From positions 62,001 to 126,000 of the forward strand of contig NZ_JACVEE010000005.1 of assembly GCF_015355755.1 (NCBI RefSeq): DNA of 64,000 bases, given 5' to 3'. This DNA comes from Nocardia sp. XZ_19_385. GTDB taxonomy: Bacteria > Actinomycetota > Actinomycetes > Mycobacteriales > Mycobacteriaceae. Made by a program: the position numbers and the translations under genes. Positions 8,500-16,564 of this stretch are shown in pieces. The stretch's first letter is position 1. Every line of letters begins with the position of its first letter. The notes below the pieces were generated by a model, which made no database searches, had not been told where the DNA came from, and saw only the letters and a program-made list of their open reading frames with translations.

Positions 8500-8530
8500 C
8501 ATAGCTATGGGTGCATAGAGTGGGTCTATG
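8500..8530. promoter_or_regulatory. Paired CATAG/CTATG palindromes, probable LysR operator
   Basis: CATAGCTATG (8500-8509) is a perfect palindrome and CATAGA-N5-TCTATG (8514-8530) a second inverted repeat built from the same half-site; the latter contains a LysR-type T-N11-A core and overlaps the LysR start codon at 8528. The two sites lie between the divergent TDT and LysR genes and suggest autoregulation by occlusion. Confidence 0.6.
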
Positions 8531-9439
8531 CCTTTGTCGCCGCGGGTGCCGGATCTGGCCGCGCTGGATCTGCTGCTTTCGGTCATCGAGCTGGGCAGTC
8601 TCGGTCGCGCGGCGCAGGCGCACGGGATCAGCCAGCCCTCCGCGTCCTCGCGCATTCGCTATCTGGAGAAGCTGGTCGGGACGCCCGTACTGGAGCGGAC
8701 GACGCTCGGTTCCCTGCCGACACCGGCCGGCGCGCTGATCGCGGAGTGGGCCCGGCGGGTCGTGGACGCGGCCGAACAGCTGGACGCGGGAATCGGCACC
8801 TTGCGGGCCGAGCGCGATTCCCGGCTGCGGGTCGCGGCCAGCCAGACCGTCGCCGAGTACTTGTTCCCGGGATGGCTGATGACGATGCGCACGGGCGCGC
8901 CCGAGGTCACCATCGCGCTCGAAGCGGGCAACTCGGTCGAGGTCGCGCAGGCTGTGCTCGACGGCAAGGCCGGGATCGGCTTCATCGAGAGCCCACAGTC
9001 CTTCCGCGGCTTGCAAAGTCACGAGGTGGCCCGCGACGAGTTGCTGGTCGTCGTTGCACCGCAACACAAATGGGCCCGCCGCGGTGCGGTGACGCTGGCC
9101 GAGCTCGCCGCCACCCCGCTGATTCAGCGCGAGCCCGGCTCCGGCAGCCGGACGCTCTTCGAAAAGGTTGTGGCGCATGCCGTTCCGGGCTGGCAACCGA
9201 ACATCGCACTGGAGCTGTCCTCCACCACCGCCATCAAAACCTCGGTCGCCGCCGATGTCGGTGTCTCGGTGCTGAGTTCGCTCGCCGTCGCCGCCGATGT
9301 CGCCGCGGGTCACCTGGTCGTTGCGGAGGTGGCCGAGCTGGACCTGAGCCGCAGCCTGCGAGCGGTCTGGCCGACGGGTCAGCGCCTGACCGGACCCGCG
9401 CGAGATCTGTACTCGATCGCCCTGAAGGCGTCCGCGTAG
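8528..9439 (+). CDS. LysR-family transcriptional regulator
   Basis: A 303-residue LysR-type regulator. Residues about 10-68 form the winged HTH ('GSLGRAAQAHGISQPSASSR'), followed by an effector domain with 'LRVAASQTVAEYLFPGWL', the start of the CysB/YeiE-like substrate-binding fold. It is divergent from the TDT transporter, and its ATG lies inside an inverted repeat that fits its own operator. Control of the adjacent transporter in response to an oxyanion or organic acid is inference from this arrangement. Confidence 0.93.
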   Translation: MPLSPRVPDLAALDLLLSVIELGSLGRAAQAHGISQPSASSRIRYLEKLVGTPVLERTTLGSLPTPAGALIAEWARRVVDAAEQLDAGIGTLRAERDSRLRVAASQTVAEYLFPGWLMTMRTGAPEVTIALEAGNSVEVAQAVLDGKAGIGFIESPQSFRGLQSHEVARDELLVVVAPQHKWARRGAVTLAELAATPLIQREPGSGSRTLFEKVVAHAVPGWQPNIALELSSTTAIKTSVAADVGVSVLSSLAVAADVAAGHLVVAEVAELDLSRSLRAVWPTGQRLTGPARDLYSIALKASA

Positions 9440-9444
9440 CCCGG

Positions 9445-10575
9445 TCAGGAGATGTTCTTCAGGAACGACACCGCGTTCGCGCTACCCGCCACCACCACAT
9501 CGAGCTTGCCGTCGCCGTCGAAGTCCGCCGCGACCGGCGTCTGCGGCTGCGAGGTCACCCCGAATTCGCCGGACTTGGCGATGGTGCCGTCACCTTTTCC
9601 GCTGAACACCACCATCTTCGAGTTGAGCACCGCCGACATCACGGCGTCCAGCTTCCCGTCTCGATCGAAGTCGCCGACGGCGATGCTGGTCGGCCCGAGC
9701 CCGGACAGCGCGACCCGGTCGGTCTTAGAAAACCCGCCCTGGCCATTGGAAGTCAGCAGCGTCGTGCTGAAAGAGAAGGAGTCGGCGGTGATCACGTCGT
9801 CGATGCCGTCACCGTTGAAGTCGCCCGCACCCACGTCCTCGGTGATGAGGCCCGAGGTGCTGGCTCCGCGCAATTCGAAGCTGCCGTCGCCCTTGCCGGT
9901 GAACACGTGCGCCTGTTGCAGCACAGTGTTGTTCACCGCCAGGTCGACCCGGTTGTCGTTGTTGAACTTGCCCAGCGTGAATGCTGTCGGGACGCCGGGG
10001 ATGATGCTGGACGGACCGGATTCGAGGTTGCCGTCGCCCTTGCCGAACCAGGTCTTGACCCCGGCGGGCACCAGGCTGAGCACGTCGGCCTTGCCGTCGC
10101 CGTTGGTATCGGCGACCGCGACTTCCTGTTGTGCCCCTTCGAGTGTCACGACCTTCTTGGCGGGTGCGAAGGTGCCGTCGCCGTTGTTGAGGAAGGTGGC
10201 CACGAAGGTCCAGGCCTGGGCCACCACGTCGGGTGCGCCGTCGCCGTTGAGGTCGCCGGCGGCCACCGCGCCGTAGCCGTTGCCGACAGTGCCGACGCGG
10301 GTGCCCGGATTGAACGTGCCGTTTCCCTTGCCGGTCATGAGAATCGGTCCGGCGCCTTGGAAATCGGCCGCGACGATGTCGAGGATGTCGTCGCCGTTGA
10401 AGTCCGCGCCGACGGTGCCGGTCGGGGATGGGCCCGGGCCCCAGGAGGGGAACGATCCGCCGGAGGGCGAGTCCACCTTGGCGGCGAAATTGATCGGTCC
10501 GGCGTGGGCAGTGCCCGCGGCGAACAGGCAGAACGCGGCGGTGCCGGCGGCGAGGGCGAGGGGTGTGGTGCGCAT
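9445..10575 (-). CDS. Secreted FG-GAP/VCBS repeat beta-propeller protein
   Basis: A 376-residue exported protein. The start ATG at 10575 follows a CAGGAAG ribosome-binding site; longer in-frame starts would precede the signal peptide. Cleavage is expected after 'GTAHA' (about residue 25). The mature part holds seven FG-GAP repeats, each with a calcium-binding DxNxDxxxD-type loop such as 'DFNGDDILD', 'DLNGDGAPD', 'DTNGDGKAD', 'KFNNDNRVD', 'DFNGDGIDD', 'DFDRDGKLD' and 'DFDGDGKLD', giving a seven-bladed propeller. No enzyme domain is attached, so an adhesin or binding role at the cell surface is likely. It faces the LysR gene tail to tail with a 5-bp gap. Confidence 0.9.
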   Translation of the reverse strand: MRTTPLALAAGTAAFCLFAAGTAHAGPINFAAKVDSPSGGSFPSWGPGPSPTGTVGADFNGDDILDIVAADFQGAGPILMTGKGNGTFNPGTRVGTVGNGYGAVAAGDLNGDGAPDVVAQAWTFVATFLNNGDGTFAPAKKVVTLEGAQQEVAVADTNGDGKADVLSLVPAGVKTWFGKGDGNLESGPSSIIPGVPTAFTLGKFNNDNRVDLAVNNTVLQQAHVFTGKGDGSFELRGASTSGLITEDVGAGDFNGDGIDDVITADSFSFSTTLLTSNGQGGFSKTDRVALSGLGPTSIAVGDFDRDGKLDAVMSAVLNSKMVVFSGKGDGTIAKSGEFGVTSQPQTPVAADFDGDGKLDVVVAGSANAVSFLKNIS

Positions 10576-10671
10576 GGGGACTTCCTGACGGGCGGGTAAG
10601 TTCGATACCTGGGCCCGGACCATATGGCGCAACCAACGCAAAATTACTGGTATTCAACGGAATTCGTTCAG

Positions 10672-10704
10672 GTGCCCAGCGCGGTCGGGCACTGTGCCCA
10701 GGTG
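10672..10704. other. Overlapping alternative stem-loops between two minus-strand genes
   Basis: GTGCCCAG occurs at 10672-10679 and again at 10694-10701, with GGGCAC at 10687-10692 between them, so the middle block can pair with either flank. The nearer pair (GGGCAC-T-GTGCCC) is a tight hairpin 30 bp after the end of the DUF4377 gene and may act as its terminator. No U-run is visible. Confidence 0.35.
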
Positions 10705-10728
10705 TCAGCGACCGGGCAGGCCGGGGCC

Positions 10729-11217
10729 CTACAAGCCGGGGCCGTCGAGGCCGGTGTTGTCGGGGCGCTCGTCGGTGTCGGGGATGACGCGCTGCTTGTC
10801 GAGCACCTCCACCAGCCGCAAGGAGGCCGCCTCCGACCTGGGGTTCTCGGCGGGGGTCTGCTCCACCCGCAGGTGGTACCGGTAGCCCTGGTCGTAGTCG
10901 AACCCGTCGATCTCGGCGTAGCAGAGCTCCCAGGGGCCGTTCGGATCGCGGCGGATTTGCAGGCATTGCTCGTCGGAGGTTTCGGTGCACCGCATGGTCT
11001 CGTGTGCGATGTCGAGTTCGAGCACCTTCGCGACCTCGGTGGAGCTGCCCGGTCGATGCACGGTGCCGAAGTTGCCGAAGCCGCCGGCGCGCGCGGAAAT
11101 GCCTGGGGAGCTGGCGGATACCGCCGGGGACTCGGCCAGTGACTGGGAGGTGCACGCTGCCGCGGCCGGCAGGAGGGCGAGGCCGAGCATGACTACACGA
11201 CATAGCCGGAGTTGCAT
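10729..11217 (-). CDS. DUF4377 lipoprotein
   Basis: A 162-residue lipoprotein. The signal peptide ends with Cys22 in 'PAAAAC'. The C-terminal half 'WELCYAEIDGFDYDQGYRY' followed by 'LRVEQTPAENP' matches DUF4377, a small beta-domain found in HslJ/META-like envelope proteins. Start ATG at 11217 gives a proper n-region; ATG at 11190 would truncate it. Two cysteine pairs in the exported part may form disulfides. It lies 153 bp upstream of the FG-GAP gene on the same strand. Function is unknown; the fold suggests an envelope-stress or binding role. Confidence 0.8.
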   Translation of the reverse strand: MQLRLCRVVMLGLALLPAAAACTSQSLAESPAVSASSPGISARAGGFGNFGTVHRPGSSTEVAKVLELDIAHETMRCTETSDEQCLQIRRDPNGPWELCYAEIDGFDYDQGYRYHLRVEQTPAENPRSEAASLRLVEVLDKQRVIPDTDERPDNTGLDGPGL

Positions 11218-11683
11218 TCGGCCGATACTAATTGGGAAATAGCTAAAAGATAGCTATCGCTGCAAATTAGTGACTTTCCGCAGCTTCGACCGAATAGCCC
11301 ATGCGGCGTGAGTTCCGAGGGGTGGAGTCCCGGTCGGAAGTATGCCCGGACTGCGGAAGTCGCGTTTGCTGGAACCGGGTAGGGCAATTGTGCGGCTATC
11401 TATAAGGGACTGTCAGGAATTGCTCCGGAAGTTGCCGATTGCAAACACTTCACCGTGCTCGATGACTCGTTTGTCCGATTGGGCCATCTTCTGGCCGTTT
11501 GGCAATGGGTAAAGAATTCGCTTCTATCCAGCACTTATGTGCATTGGATCGCATTAGTGCGTATCGCATGATGCGCTTCACGAATAACTCAGAGTGTTTA
11601 CGAACCGGTGAGTAAGTGACCAGCGTCACATAGGCGCGATTTTGTTGTGACCTAGAGTACCTATTAGCTTGCTTGAGGTGGCG
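11218..11683. other. AT-richer intergenic region upstream of the mce operon
   Basis: This 466-bp stretch separates the DUF4377 gene from the mce leader and is visibly poorer in G+C than its surroundings. I see no gene in it. It holds the palindrome GATAGCTATC at 11249-11258, which would lie in the DUF4377 promoter, and a GTGA-N6-TCAC dyad at 11616-11629. The mce promoter should lie in the last 100 bp. Confidence 0.6.
11615..11630. promoter_or_regulatory. CRP-like dyad upstream of the mce operon
   Basis: AGTGACCAGCGTCACA contains GTGA-N6-TCAC, close to the CRP/Cmr-type consensus of actinobacteria. A further GTGAC half-site follows about 18 bp downstream. It is about 55 bp before the leader ORF and 130 bp before yrbEA, a suitable distance for transcriptional control. 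Binding is inferred. Confidence 0.45.
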
Positions 11684-11764
11684 ATGACGCCGGATTCGGA
11701 GAGAAACCTGATGAACTTCGACACGACCCGTGCCTTCGGCGTGGGGCGCGGAACTCGCGTATGA
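11684..11764 (+). CDS. Putative 26-residue leader peptide overlapping yrbEA
   Basis: An ATG at 11684, preceded by GAGGTG, opens a 26-codon frame that ends with TGA at 11762-11764, overlapping the yrbEA ATG by ATGA. A second in-frame ATG at 11711 (GGAGAG Shine-Dalgarno) would give 17 residues. The peptide is not hydrophobic and has no run of a single amino acid, so a classical attenuator is not evident. The direct ATGA coupling and two plausible ribosome-binding sites suggest that it sets translation of the first mce operon gene, for which no own Shine-Dalgarno sequence is visible. It could also be chance. Confidence 0.4.
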   Translation: MTPDSERNLMNFDTTRAFGVGRGTRV

Positions 11765-12639
11765 CCTCGGATACCCGCACAGCGCTGGAACAGCTGGAAC
11801 TCCTGCGGCAGGAAAAACGTCGCGAATCCCCGGTCCAGGTCGTCCGCAAGAATTTCTCCGACACCGTGGTGTCGTCCCTGCGCACCTTCGGTCGCGCGGT
11901 CGGCATGGCCGAGGAATCGGTGACCGGCGCGGCCGGTGACATCGCGCGCGGCAAATTCCAGTGGCGCGAGGCCATCCTGCAGGCCTGGCGGCTGATCACG
12001 GTCACCACCATTCCGGCGATCCTGATCGCGATCCCGTTCGGCGTGATCGTCTCGATCCAGGTCGGCAACCTCATCCACACGCTCGGCGCGGATTCGCTGC
12101 TCGGCGCGACCGGCGGCCTCGGCGTGATCAAGCAGGGCGCCCCGATGGCCACCGGCTTCCTGCTGGGCGGCGCGGGCGCCGCGGCGATCGCCGCCGACCT
12201 GGGCGCGCGCACCATCCGCGAGGAGATCGACGCGCTGCACACCATGGGCATCAGCCCGATCCACCGCCTGGTGATCCCGCGCATGGCGGCCATGCTGCTC
12301 GTCGCGCCCCTGCTCAATATCCTCATCATCTTCGTCGGCGTGCTCGCCGGTTACGCGGTCGCGATCGCGGGACAGGGTGTCACGCCGGGCAGCTACTGGG
12401 CCACCTTCGGTTCCTTCACCACCACCGCCGACGTGTGGGTCTCGCTGCTCAAGGCGCTGATCTTCGGGTTCCTCGTCGTGATCATCGCCTGCCAGCGCGG
12501 GCTCGAGGCCAAGGGCGGACCGCGCGGTGTGGCCGACGCGGTCAACGCGGCCGTGGTGCTCTCGGTGGTCTCCATCGTCATCGTGAATCTGGCGATGACC
12601 CAGGTCACCGCCATGTTCCTACCCACGAAGCTGGCATAG
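11761..12639 (+). CDS. yrbEA: YrbEA, MlaE-type ABC permease of the Mce lipid importer
   Basis: A 292-residue integral membrane protein of the MlaE/YrbE family. The N-terminal 80 residues are amphipathic and precede five to six hydrophobic helices; the conserved 'REEIDALHTMGISPIHRLVIPR' region lies in the loop that contacts the MceG ATPase. YrbEA and YrbEB form the inner-membrane channel of Mce systems, which import lipids such as sterols or fatty acids. First of eight tightly packed genes; its ATG overlaps the stop of a short upstream ORF. MceG is not encoded in this window, as expected for an ATPase shared between mce loci. Confidence 0.95.
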   Translation: MTSDTRTALEQLELLRQEKRRESPVQVVRKNFSDTVVSSLRTFGRAVGMAEESVTGAAGDIARGKFQWREAILQAWRLITVTTIPAILIAIPFGVIVSIQVGNLIHTLGADSLLGATGGLGVIKQGAPMATGFLLGGAGAAAIAADLGARTIREEIDALHTMGISPIHRLVIPRMAAMLLVAPLLNILIIFVGVLAGYAVAIAGQGVTPGSYWATFGSFTTTADVWVSLLKALIFGFLVVIIACQRGLEAKGGPRGVADAVNAAVVLSVVSIVIVNLAMTQVTAMFLPTKLA

Positions 12640-13506
12640 ATGACGACCTCCGCCTACGCCCCCAAGGGGTTTCGCTGGGTCCGCCGGTACTTCCGGCGCG
12701 GCAGCCGGATCGTCCGCGCCACCGACATGCTCGGTTTCATCGCCGTGTTCGTCTGGCAGGTGCTCTCGGCGATCCCGCTGACGCTCAAGCGCTACCGCGG
12801 CGAAACCATGCGCGCCATCACCGACATGACCTGGGGTCGCGGCTCCATCGTGGTCGGCGGCGGCACGGTGCCGATGATGATCGTGCTCGGCCTGGTGATG
12901 GGCGCCTCGGTCGCCGTGGAGTCGTTCGCGACGCTGGACATGCTCGGCATGGGCCCGGTCACCGGCGTGGTCTCCGCCTACGCGACCACCCGTGAGCTGG
13001 CGCCGATCGCCGCCGCGGTCGGCTTCGCCGCGCAGGCGGGCTGCCGGATCACCGCCGAGATCGGCTCCATGCGCATCTCCGAGGAGATCGACGCGATCGA
13101 GTCGCTGGGCCTGCGCTCGGTGCCGTTCGTGGTGACCACCCGGGTGATCGCGGGCGCGCTCGCGATCGTGCCGACCTTCCTGATCGCGCTGATCCTGTCC
13201 TACGGCGCCTGCCGCGGTCTGATCACGCTGGTGCACGGGCAGTCCGCGGGCGTCTACGACCATTACTTCTTCCAGTTCGTCTCCGGGTTCGACGTAATCG
13301 CCGCGGTGATCAAGGTGGCCATTTTCGGAACCGTGGTGATCCTGGTGCACAGCTATTACGGCTTTTTCGCCACCGGCGGTCCCGAGGGTGTGGGTATCGC
13401 GTCCGGGCGGGCGGTGCGGGCCAGTTTCGTCTCGATCATCGCCATCGACATGGTGCTGTCCATCGTGCTGTGGGGTTTCAACGCGGCGATCAGTTTTACG
13501 GGGTGA
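12640..13506 (+). CDS. yrbEB: YrbEB, MlaE-type ABC permease of the Mce lipid importer
   Basis: A 288-residue YrbE-family permease that starts immediately after the yrbEA stop. 'AAQAGCRITAEIGSMRISEEIDAIESLG' region (split here as 'GCRITAEIGSMRISEEID') is the family's cytoplasmic coupling segment. It pairs with YrbEA to form the heterodimeric channel. Five to six membrane helices are visible, the last near the C-terminus. No unusual residue stands out. Confidence 0.95.
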   Translation: MTTSAYAPKGFRWVRRYFRRGSRIVRATDMLGFIAVFVWQVLSAIPLTLKRYRGETMRAITDMTWGRGSIVVGGGTVPMMIVLGLVMGASVAVESFATLDMLGMGPVTGVVSAYATTRELAPIAAAVGFAAQAGCRITAEIGSMRISEEIDAIESLGLRSVPFVVTTRVIAGALAIVPTFLIALILSYGACRGLITLVHGQSAGVYDHYFFQFVSGFDVIAAVIKVAIFGTVVILVHSYYGFFATGGPEGVGIASGRAVRASFVSIIAIDMVLSIVLWGFNAAISFTG

Positions 13507-14544
13507 GTGGTGCCTGAATACGGATTGCCCGGCGTCGCCGCGGATAAGAGGAAAGCCCGCACCGTCGGGCTGGTGATCGTCGCGATCATCGCGGTGGTGG
13601 CCTTGGCGACCTCGCTGTACCGGAATCTGCGTACCGAGGACGGGCTGCGGATCGCGTTGCACACCGAGCAGGTCGGCGACGGCCTCAGCGCGGGCACCCA
13701 GGTGCGCCTGGACGGCGTGCAGGTGGGCAAGGTCGAGGAGGTGTCCCCGGACGCCAACGGCACGCAGCGAATCATGCTGCGGCTGGACGGTTCCCGGCTG
13801 CACGGCATCGACGACAGCCTGCGCGTGGACTACGCGCCGGCCAACCTGTTCGGTATCAGCGAGCTCGAATTGCTGCGTGGGGCAGGCGGTTCGCCGTTGC
13901 GGGCGGACAGCGTCATCGATTTGACCGGGCCGCGTTCGGGCCGCGTCTACGACGCCACCATGGGTTCGATCCTGCGCAGTATGTCCCAGGTCGGCGCGAC
14001 CGTGCTGACACCGCAGCTGGCCACCGTCATCGCGCAGGTGTCCGCGGATTTCCAGGCCATGACACCCCTGGTGCAGGCGTTGATCTCGGTGTCGAAGATC
14101 ATCGCCGACAACCAGAACATGCCCAGCTCGGAGCTGCTCGGCAACCTCGGACCGGCCTTCGACGGCGGCGGCAAGTTCGCGGGCGCGACCATCCAGATCC
14201 TCGATCAGGTCCACGACATCCGGATCACCCAGACCGACAAGGACCGCTACGACGTGGGTGTGGCGGCGCTGACCGGCAAGATCCTGCCGGGCCTGTCGAC
14301 CACGGTGACAGCGGCGGGCACGCAGCTGGCCGAGGCCACCGACATGCTCGCGCCGATGCTGACCGTGCTGGCGCAGATGGTGCCGCGGCCGCAGCAGTCG
14401 GCAGCGGAGTTGCGGCTGCTGCTGGAGCGGTTGCGCGCGGCCATGCCGGATACGCCGGACGGCCCGGTGCTGAATCTGAAGGTCGATCTACAGAATGTGC
14501 CCGGTATCGCGGTGCCGCTGTTCGGGCAGGGAGGTCTGCGATGA
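13507..14544 (+). CDS. mceA: MceA-family substrate-binding protein
   Basis: A 345-residue Mce protein with one N-terminal membrane anchor (about residues 19-40) and the MCE domain (about 45-125, with 'GTQVRLDGVQVGKVEEV'), then a long helical region that in known structures forms the periplasmic tunnel for lipid. The GTG at 13507 directly follows the yrbEB stop; a second GTG one codon later is equally possible. First of six Mce subunits that assemble as a hetero-hexamer on the YrbE channel. Confidence 0.93.
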   Translation: MVPEYGLPGVAADKRKARTVGLVIVAIIAVVALATSLYRNLRTEDGLRIALHTEQVGDGLSAGTQVRLDGVQVGKVEEVSPDANGTQRIMLRLDGSRLHGIDDSLRVDYAPANLFGISELELLRGAGGSPLRADSVIDLTGPRSGRVYDATMGSILRSMSQVGATVLTPQLATVIAQVSADFQAMTPLVQALISVSKIIADNQNMPSSELLGNLGPAFDGGGKFAGATIQILDQVHDIRITQTDKDRYDVGVAALTGKILPGLSTTVTAAGTQLAEATDMLAPMLTVLAQMVPRPQQSAAELRLLLERLRAAMPDTPDGPVLNLKVDLQNVPGIAVPLFGQGGLR

Positions 14545-15545
14545 CCGTACGTGCAGCGGCCTGGCGACTGGTCTTGTTCGCGGGCGTGATGATGGTGGTG
14601 CTCGCCCTGGTGCTGACCGCGATCAAACGGCCGGTCGACGGCGAAACCCACGCTCACGACGCGCTTTTCACCGACGCCAACGGCCTCAAGGTCGGCGACG
14701 ACGTGCGGATGTATGGCGTGCAGGTGGGCAAGATCGAACGCATCTCGCTGGACGGCGTGAAGGCGAGAATCCGTCTGACGGTGCGGGATTCGTCGCCGGT
14801 CTACGACAACTCGGTGCTGGCCATCCGCTATCAGAACCTCACCGGGCAGCGCTACATCGACCTGCAGCAGCAGCCCAATCCGGGTCTGCGCCTGGCCGAC
14901 GACGCGACCATCGGCACGGACATGACGATCCCGTCCTTCGATGTGACCAGCCTGTTCAACGGCCTGAAGCCGGTGCTGGCGACGATGTCGCCGGAGTCGG
15001 TCAACAAGTTCACCGAGAACATGCTCGCGGTGCTCGAGGGTGACGGCAACGGCCTCGGCCCGGCGATGGAGTCCATCGCCGAGCTCAGTAAGTACGTCGG
15101 TGACCGGCAGCAGGTGATCGGCACGCTGGTCAAGAACATGTCCGACATCTCCGACCGGGTCGGTGGGCGGGTGCACTACCTGGTGCCGTTGCTGGCCCGC
15201 CTCACCGACATCTTCGTCTCGCTGCAGGAGAACATCGGCGGCCTGGCGCAATTCGCGATGACGGCACCCTCGGTGCTCGGACCGGTGGATCGGCTGCTGA
15301 GCACGCTCGGCCTGGACCAGGACGGCGCCGCCGACCTGGACGCGATGATCCGCCGGTTGTTCCCGGACCCGCAGCAGGCGGTCGAAGTGTTCGGCAAGCT
15401 GCCCGGCTTGCTCGATGCCGTGGACAACGCGCTGCCGCACACGGTCGCGGGCTGGAAGCCGCAGTGCGGCAAGGGAGCCGCCGAGGTTCCGGCCCCGCTG
15501 CGGGTGCTCATCGCCGGACAGAAGGTGGCGATATGCCAAGCGTGA
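14541..15545 (+). CDS. mceB: MceB-family substrate-binding protein
   Basis: A 334-residue Mce subunit that overlaps mceA by ATGA. It has a membrane anchor at about residues 9-28 and an MCE domain with 'VRMYGVQVGKIERISLDG' (about 53-70), followed by helical tunnel segments. The C-terminus is a short Cys-containing tail ('WKPQCGKGA' and 'VAICQA'), as in other MceB proteins. Position second in the operon agrees with the standard A-F order. Confidence 0.93.
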   Translation: MTVRAAAWRLVLFAGVMMVVLALVLTAIKRPVDGETHAHDALFTDANGLKVGDDVRMYGVQVGKIERISLDGVKARIRLTVRDSSPVYDNSVLAIRYQNLTGQRYIDLQQQPNPGLRLADDATIGTDMTIPSFDVTSLFNGLKPVLATMSPESVNKFTENMLAVLEGDGNGLGPAMESIAELSKYVGDRQQVIGTLVKNMSDISDRVGGRVHYLVPLLARLTDIFVSLQENIGGLAQFAMTAPSVLGPVDRLLSTLGLDQDGAADLDAMIRRLFPDPQQAVEVFGKLPGLLDAVDNALPHTVAGWKPQCGKGAAEVPAPLRVLIAGQKVAICQA

Positions 15546-16564
15546 TCTCCCGCCTGTTCGGCGGCGACCGCCGCGTGCTCGACGACACCGCGAAACGTCG
15601 CCGCGAGGTGCGCCTGGGCATTGTCGGTGTGGCGCTGCTGGTGATCGGCATCGTCGCGGCCGGTGCGCTGTATGTGGTGCCGTTCGGCAAAACCACCTAC
15701 ACCGCGGAACTTTCCGAGGCCCAGTCGGTGAAGACCGGCGACGACGTGCGCCTGGCCGGAATCTCGGTCGGCTCGGTGACCGCACTGGAACTGAAGCCGG
15801 ACAAGGTCATCATGAAGTTCACCGTCGACAACGAGGTGTTCGTCGGCGACCAGAGTTCGCTGGACGTGCGGATGCTGACCGTGGTCGGCGGCCACTACGT
15901 CGCGCTGTTCCCGGCGGGCGACAAACCCCTGGGCGGCAACGCGATTCCCGCGGACCGGGTGCGCCTGCCCTACAGCCTGGTGCAGACCTTCCAGGACGCG
16001 ACCACGCCACTGAGCAAGATCGACGGCAACACGCTGCGGGAAAACCTTGCGACACTGAGCACTTCGGTGGACAACGCGCCGGAAGCATTGCGCACCACCC
16101 TCGATACGGTCGCCAACTACGTCGACGCCATCGATCGCCAGCGCACCCAGGTGTCCAACGCCATCTCCGTCGCCAGCGAATACGTGCGGATGTACGACGG
16201 CGCCAAGAGCGACCTCAAGCGCCTGATGGACAACGCGATCCAGTTGGAGAACGTGCTCATCGACAAGCGCGCCGAGATGCGGGAGGCGGTGGCGCTGTTC
16301 AGCAGCGTCGTGAACCGGCTCGCGCTGCTCGCGCCGACCTGGGATTCCACTCTGAAGCCCAAGGCACAGCAGCTCGCCGACGCGCTGCCGCGAATGGAGG
16401 AGATGGGCGGCCGGCTGGAGCCGATGATCGCCTCCGCGCACGCGCTGACCTCGAAACTGCGGGAGCTGTCGATCCCCGAGGACGGCATCGTCATCGACCA
16501 GTCCGGTGACACCGTGCCGGCGCCCGCCGGGCTGTGTGTGCCACTACCCGGGAAGGAGTGCTGA
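15533..16564 (+). CDS. mceC: MceC-family substrate-binding protein
   Basis: A 343-residue Mce subunit. The ATG at 15533 overlaps mceB by 13 bp and puts a basic N-terminus before the membrane helix at about 27-48; earlier in-frame starts would lie deep inside mceB. The MCE domain has 'DDVRLAGISVGSVTALEL' and 'VGGHYVALFPAG'. The C-terminus ends with two cysteines ('GLCVPLPGKEC'). Third in the A-F series. Confidence 0.93.
   Translation: MPSVISRLFGGDRRVLDDTAKRRREVRLGIVGVALLVIGIVAAGALYVVPFGKTTYTAELSEAQSVKTGDDVRLAGISVGSVTALELKPDKVIMKFTVDNEVFVGDQSSLDVRMLTVVGGHYVALFPAGDKPLGGNAIPADRVRLPYSLVQTFQDATTPLSKIDGNTLRENLATLSTSVDNAPEALRTTLDTVANYVDAIDRQRTQVSNAISVASEYVRMYDGAKSDLKRLMDNAIQLENVLIDKRAEMREAVALFSSVVNRLALLAPTWDSTLKPKAQQLADALPRMEEMGGRLEPMIASAHALTSKLRELSIPEDGIVIDQSGDTVPAPAGLCVPLPGKEC

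Noticed and set aside
12619..14214. A 531-codon minus-strand frame across yrbEB and mceA
   Set aside because: It is antisense to two unmistakable operon genes and rich in His/Arg/Gly/Asp repeats typical of mirror frames.
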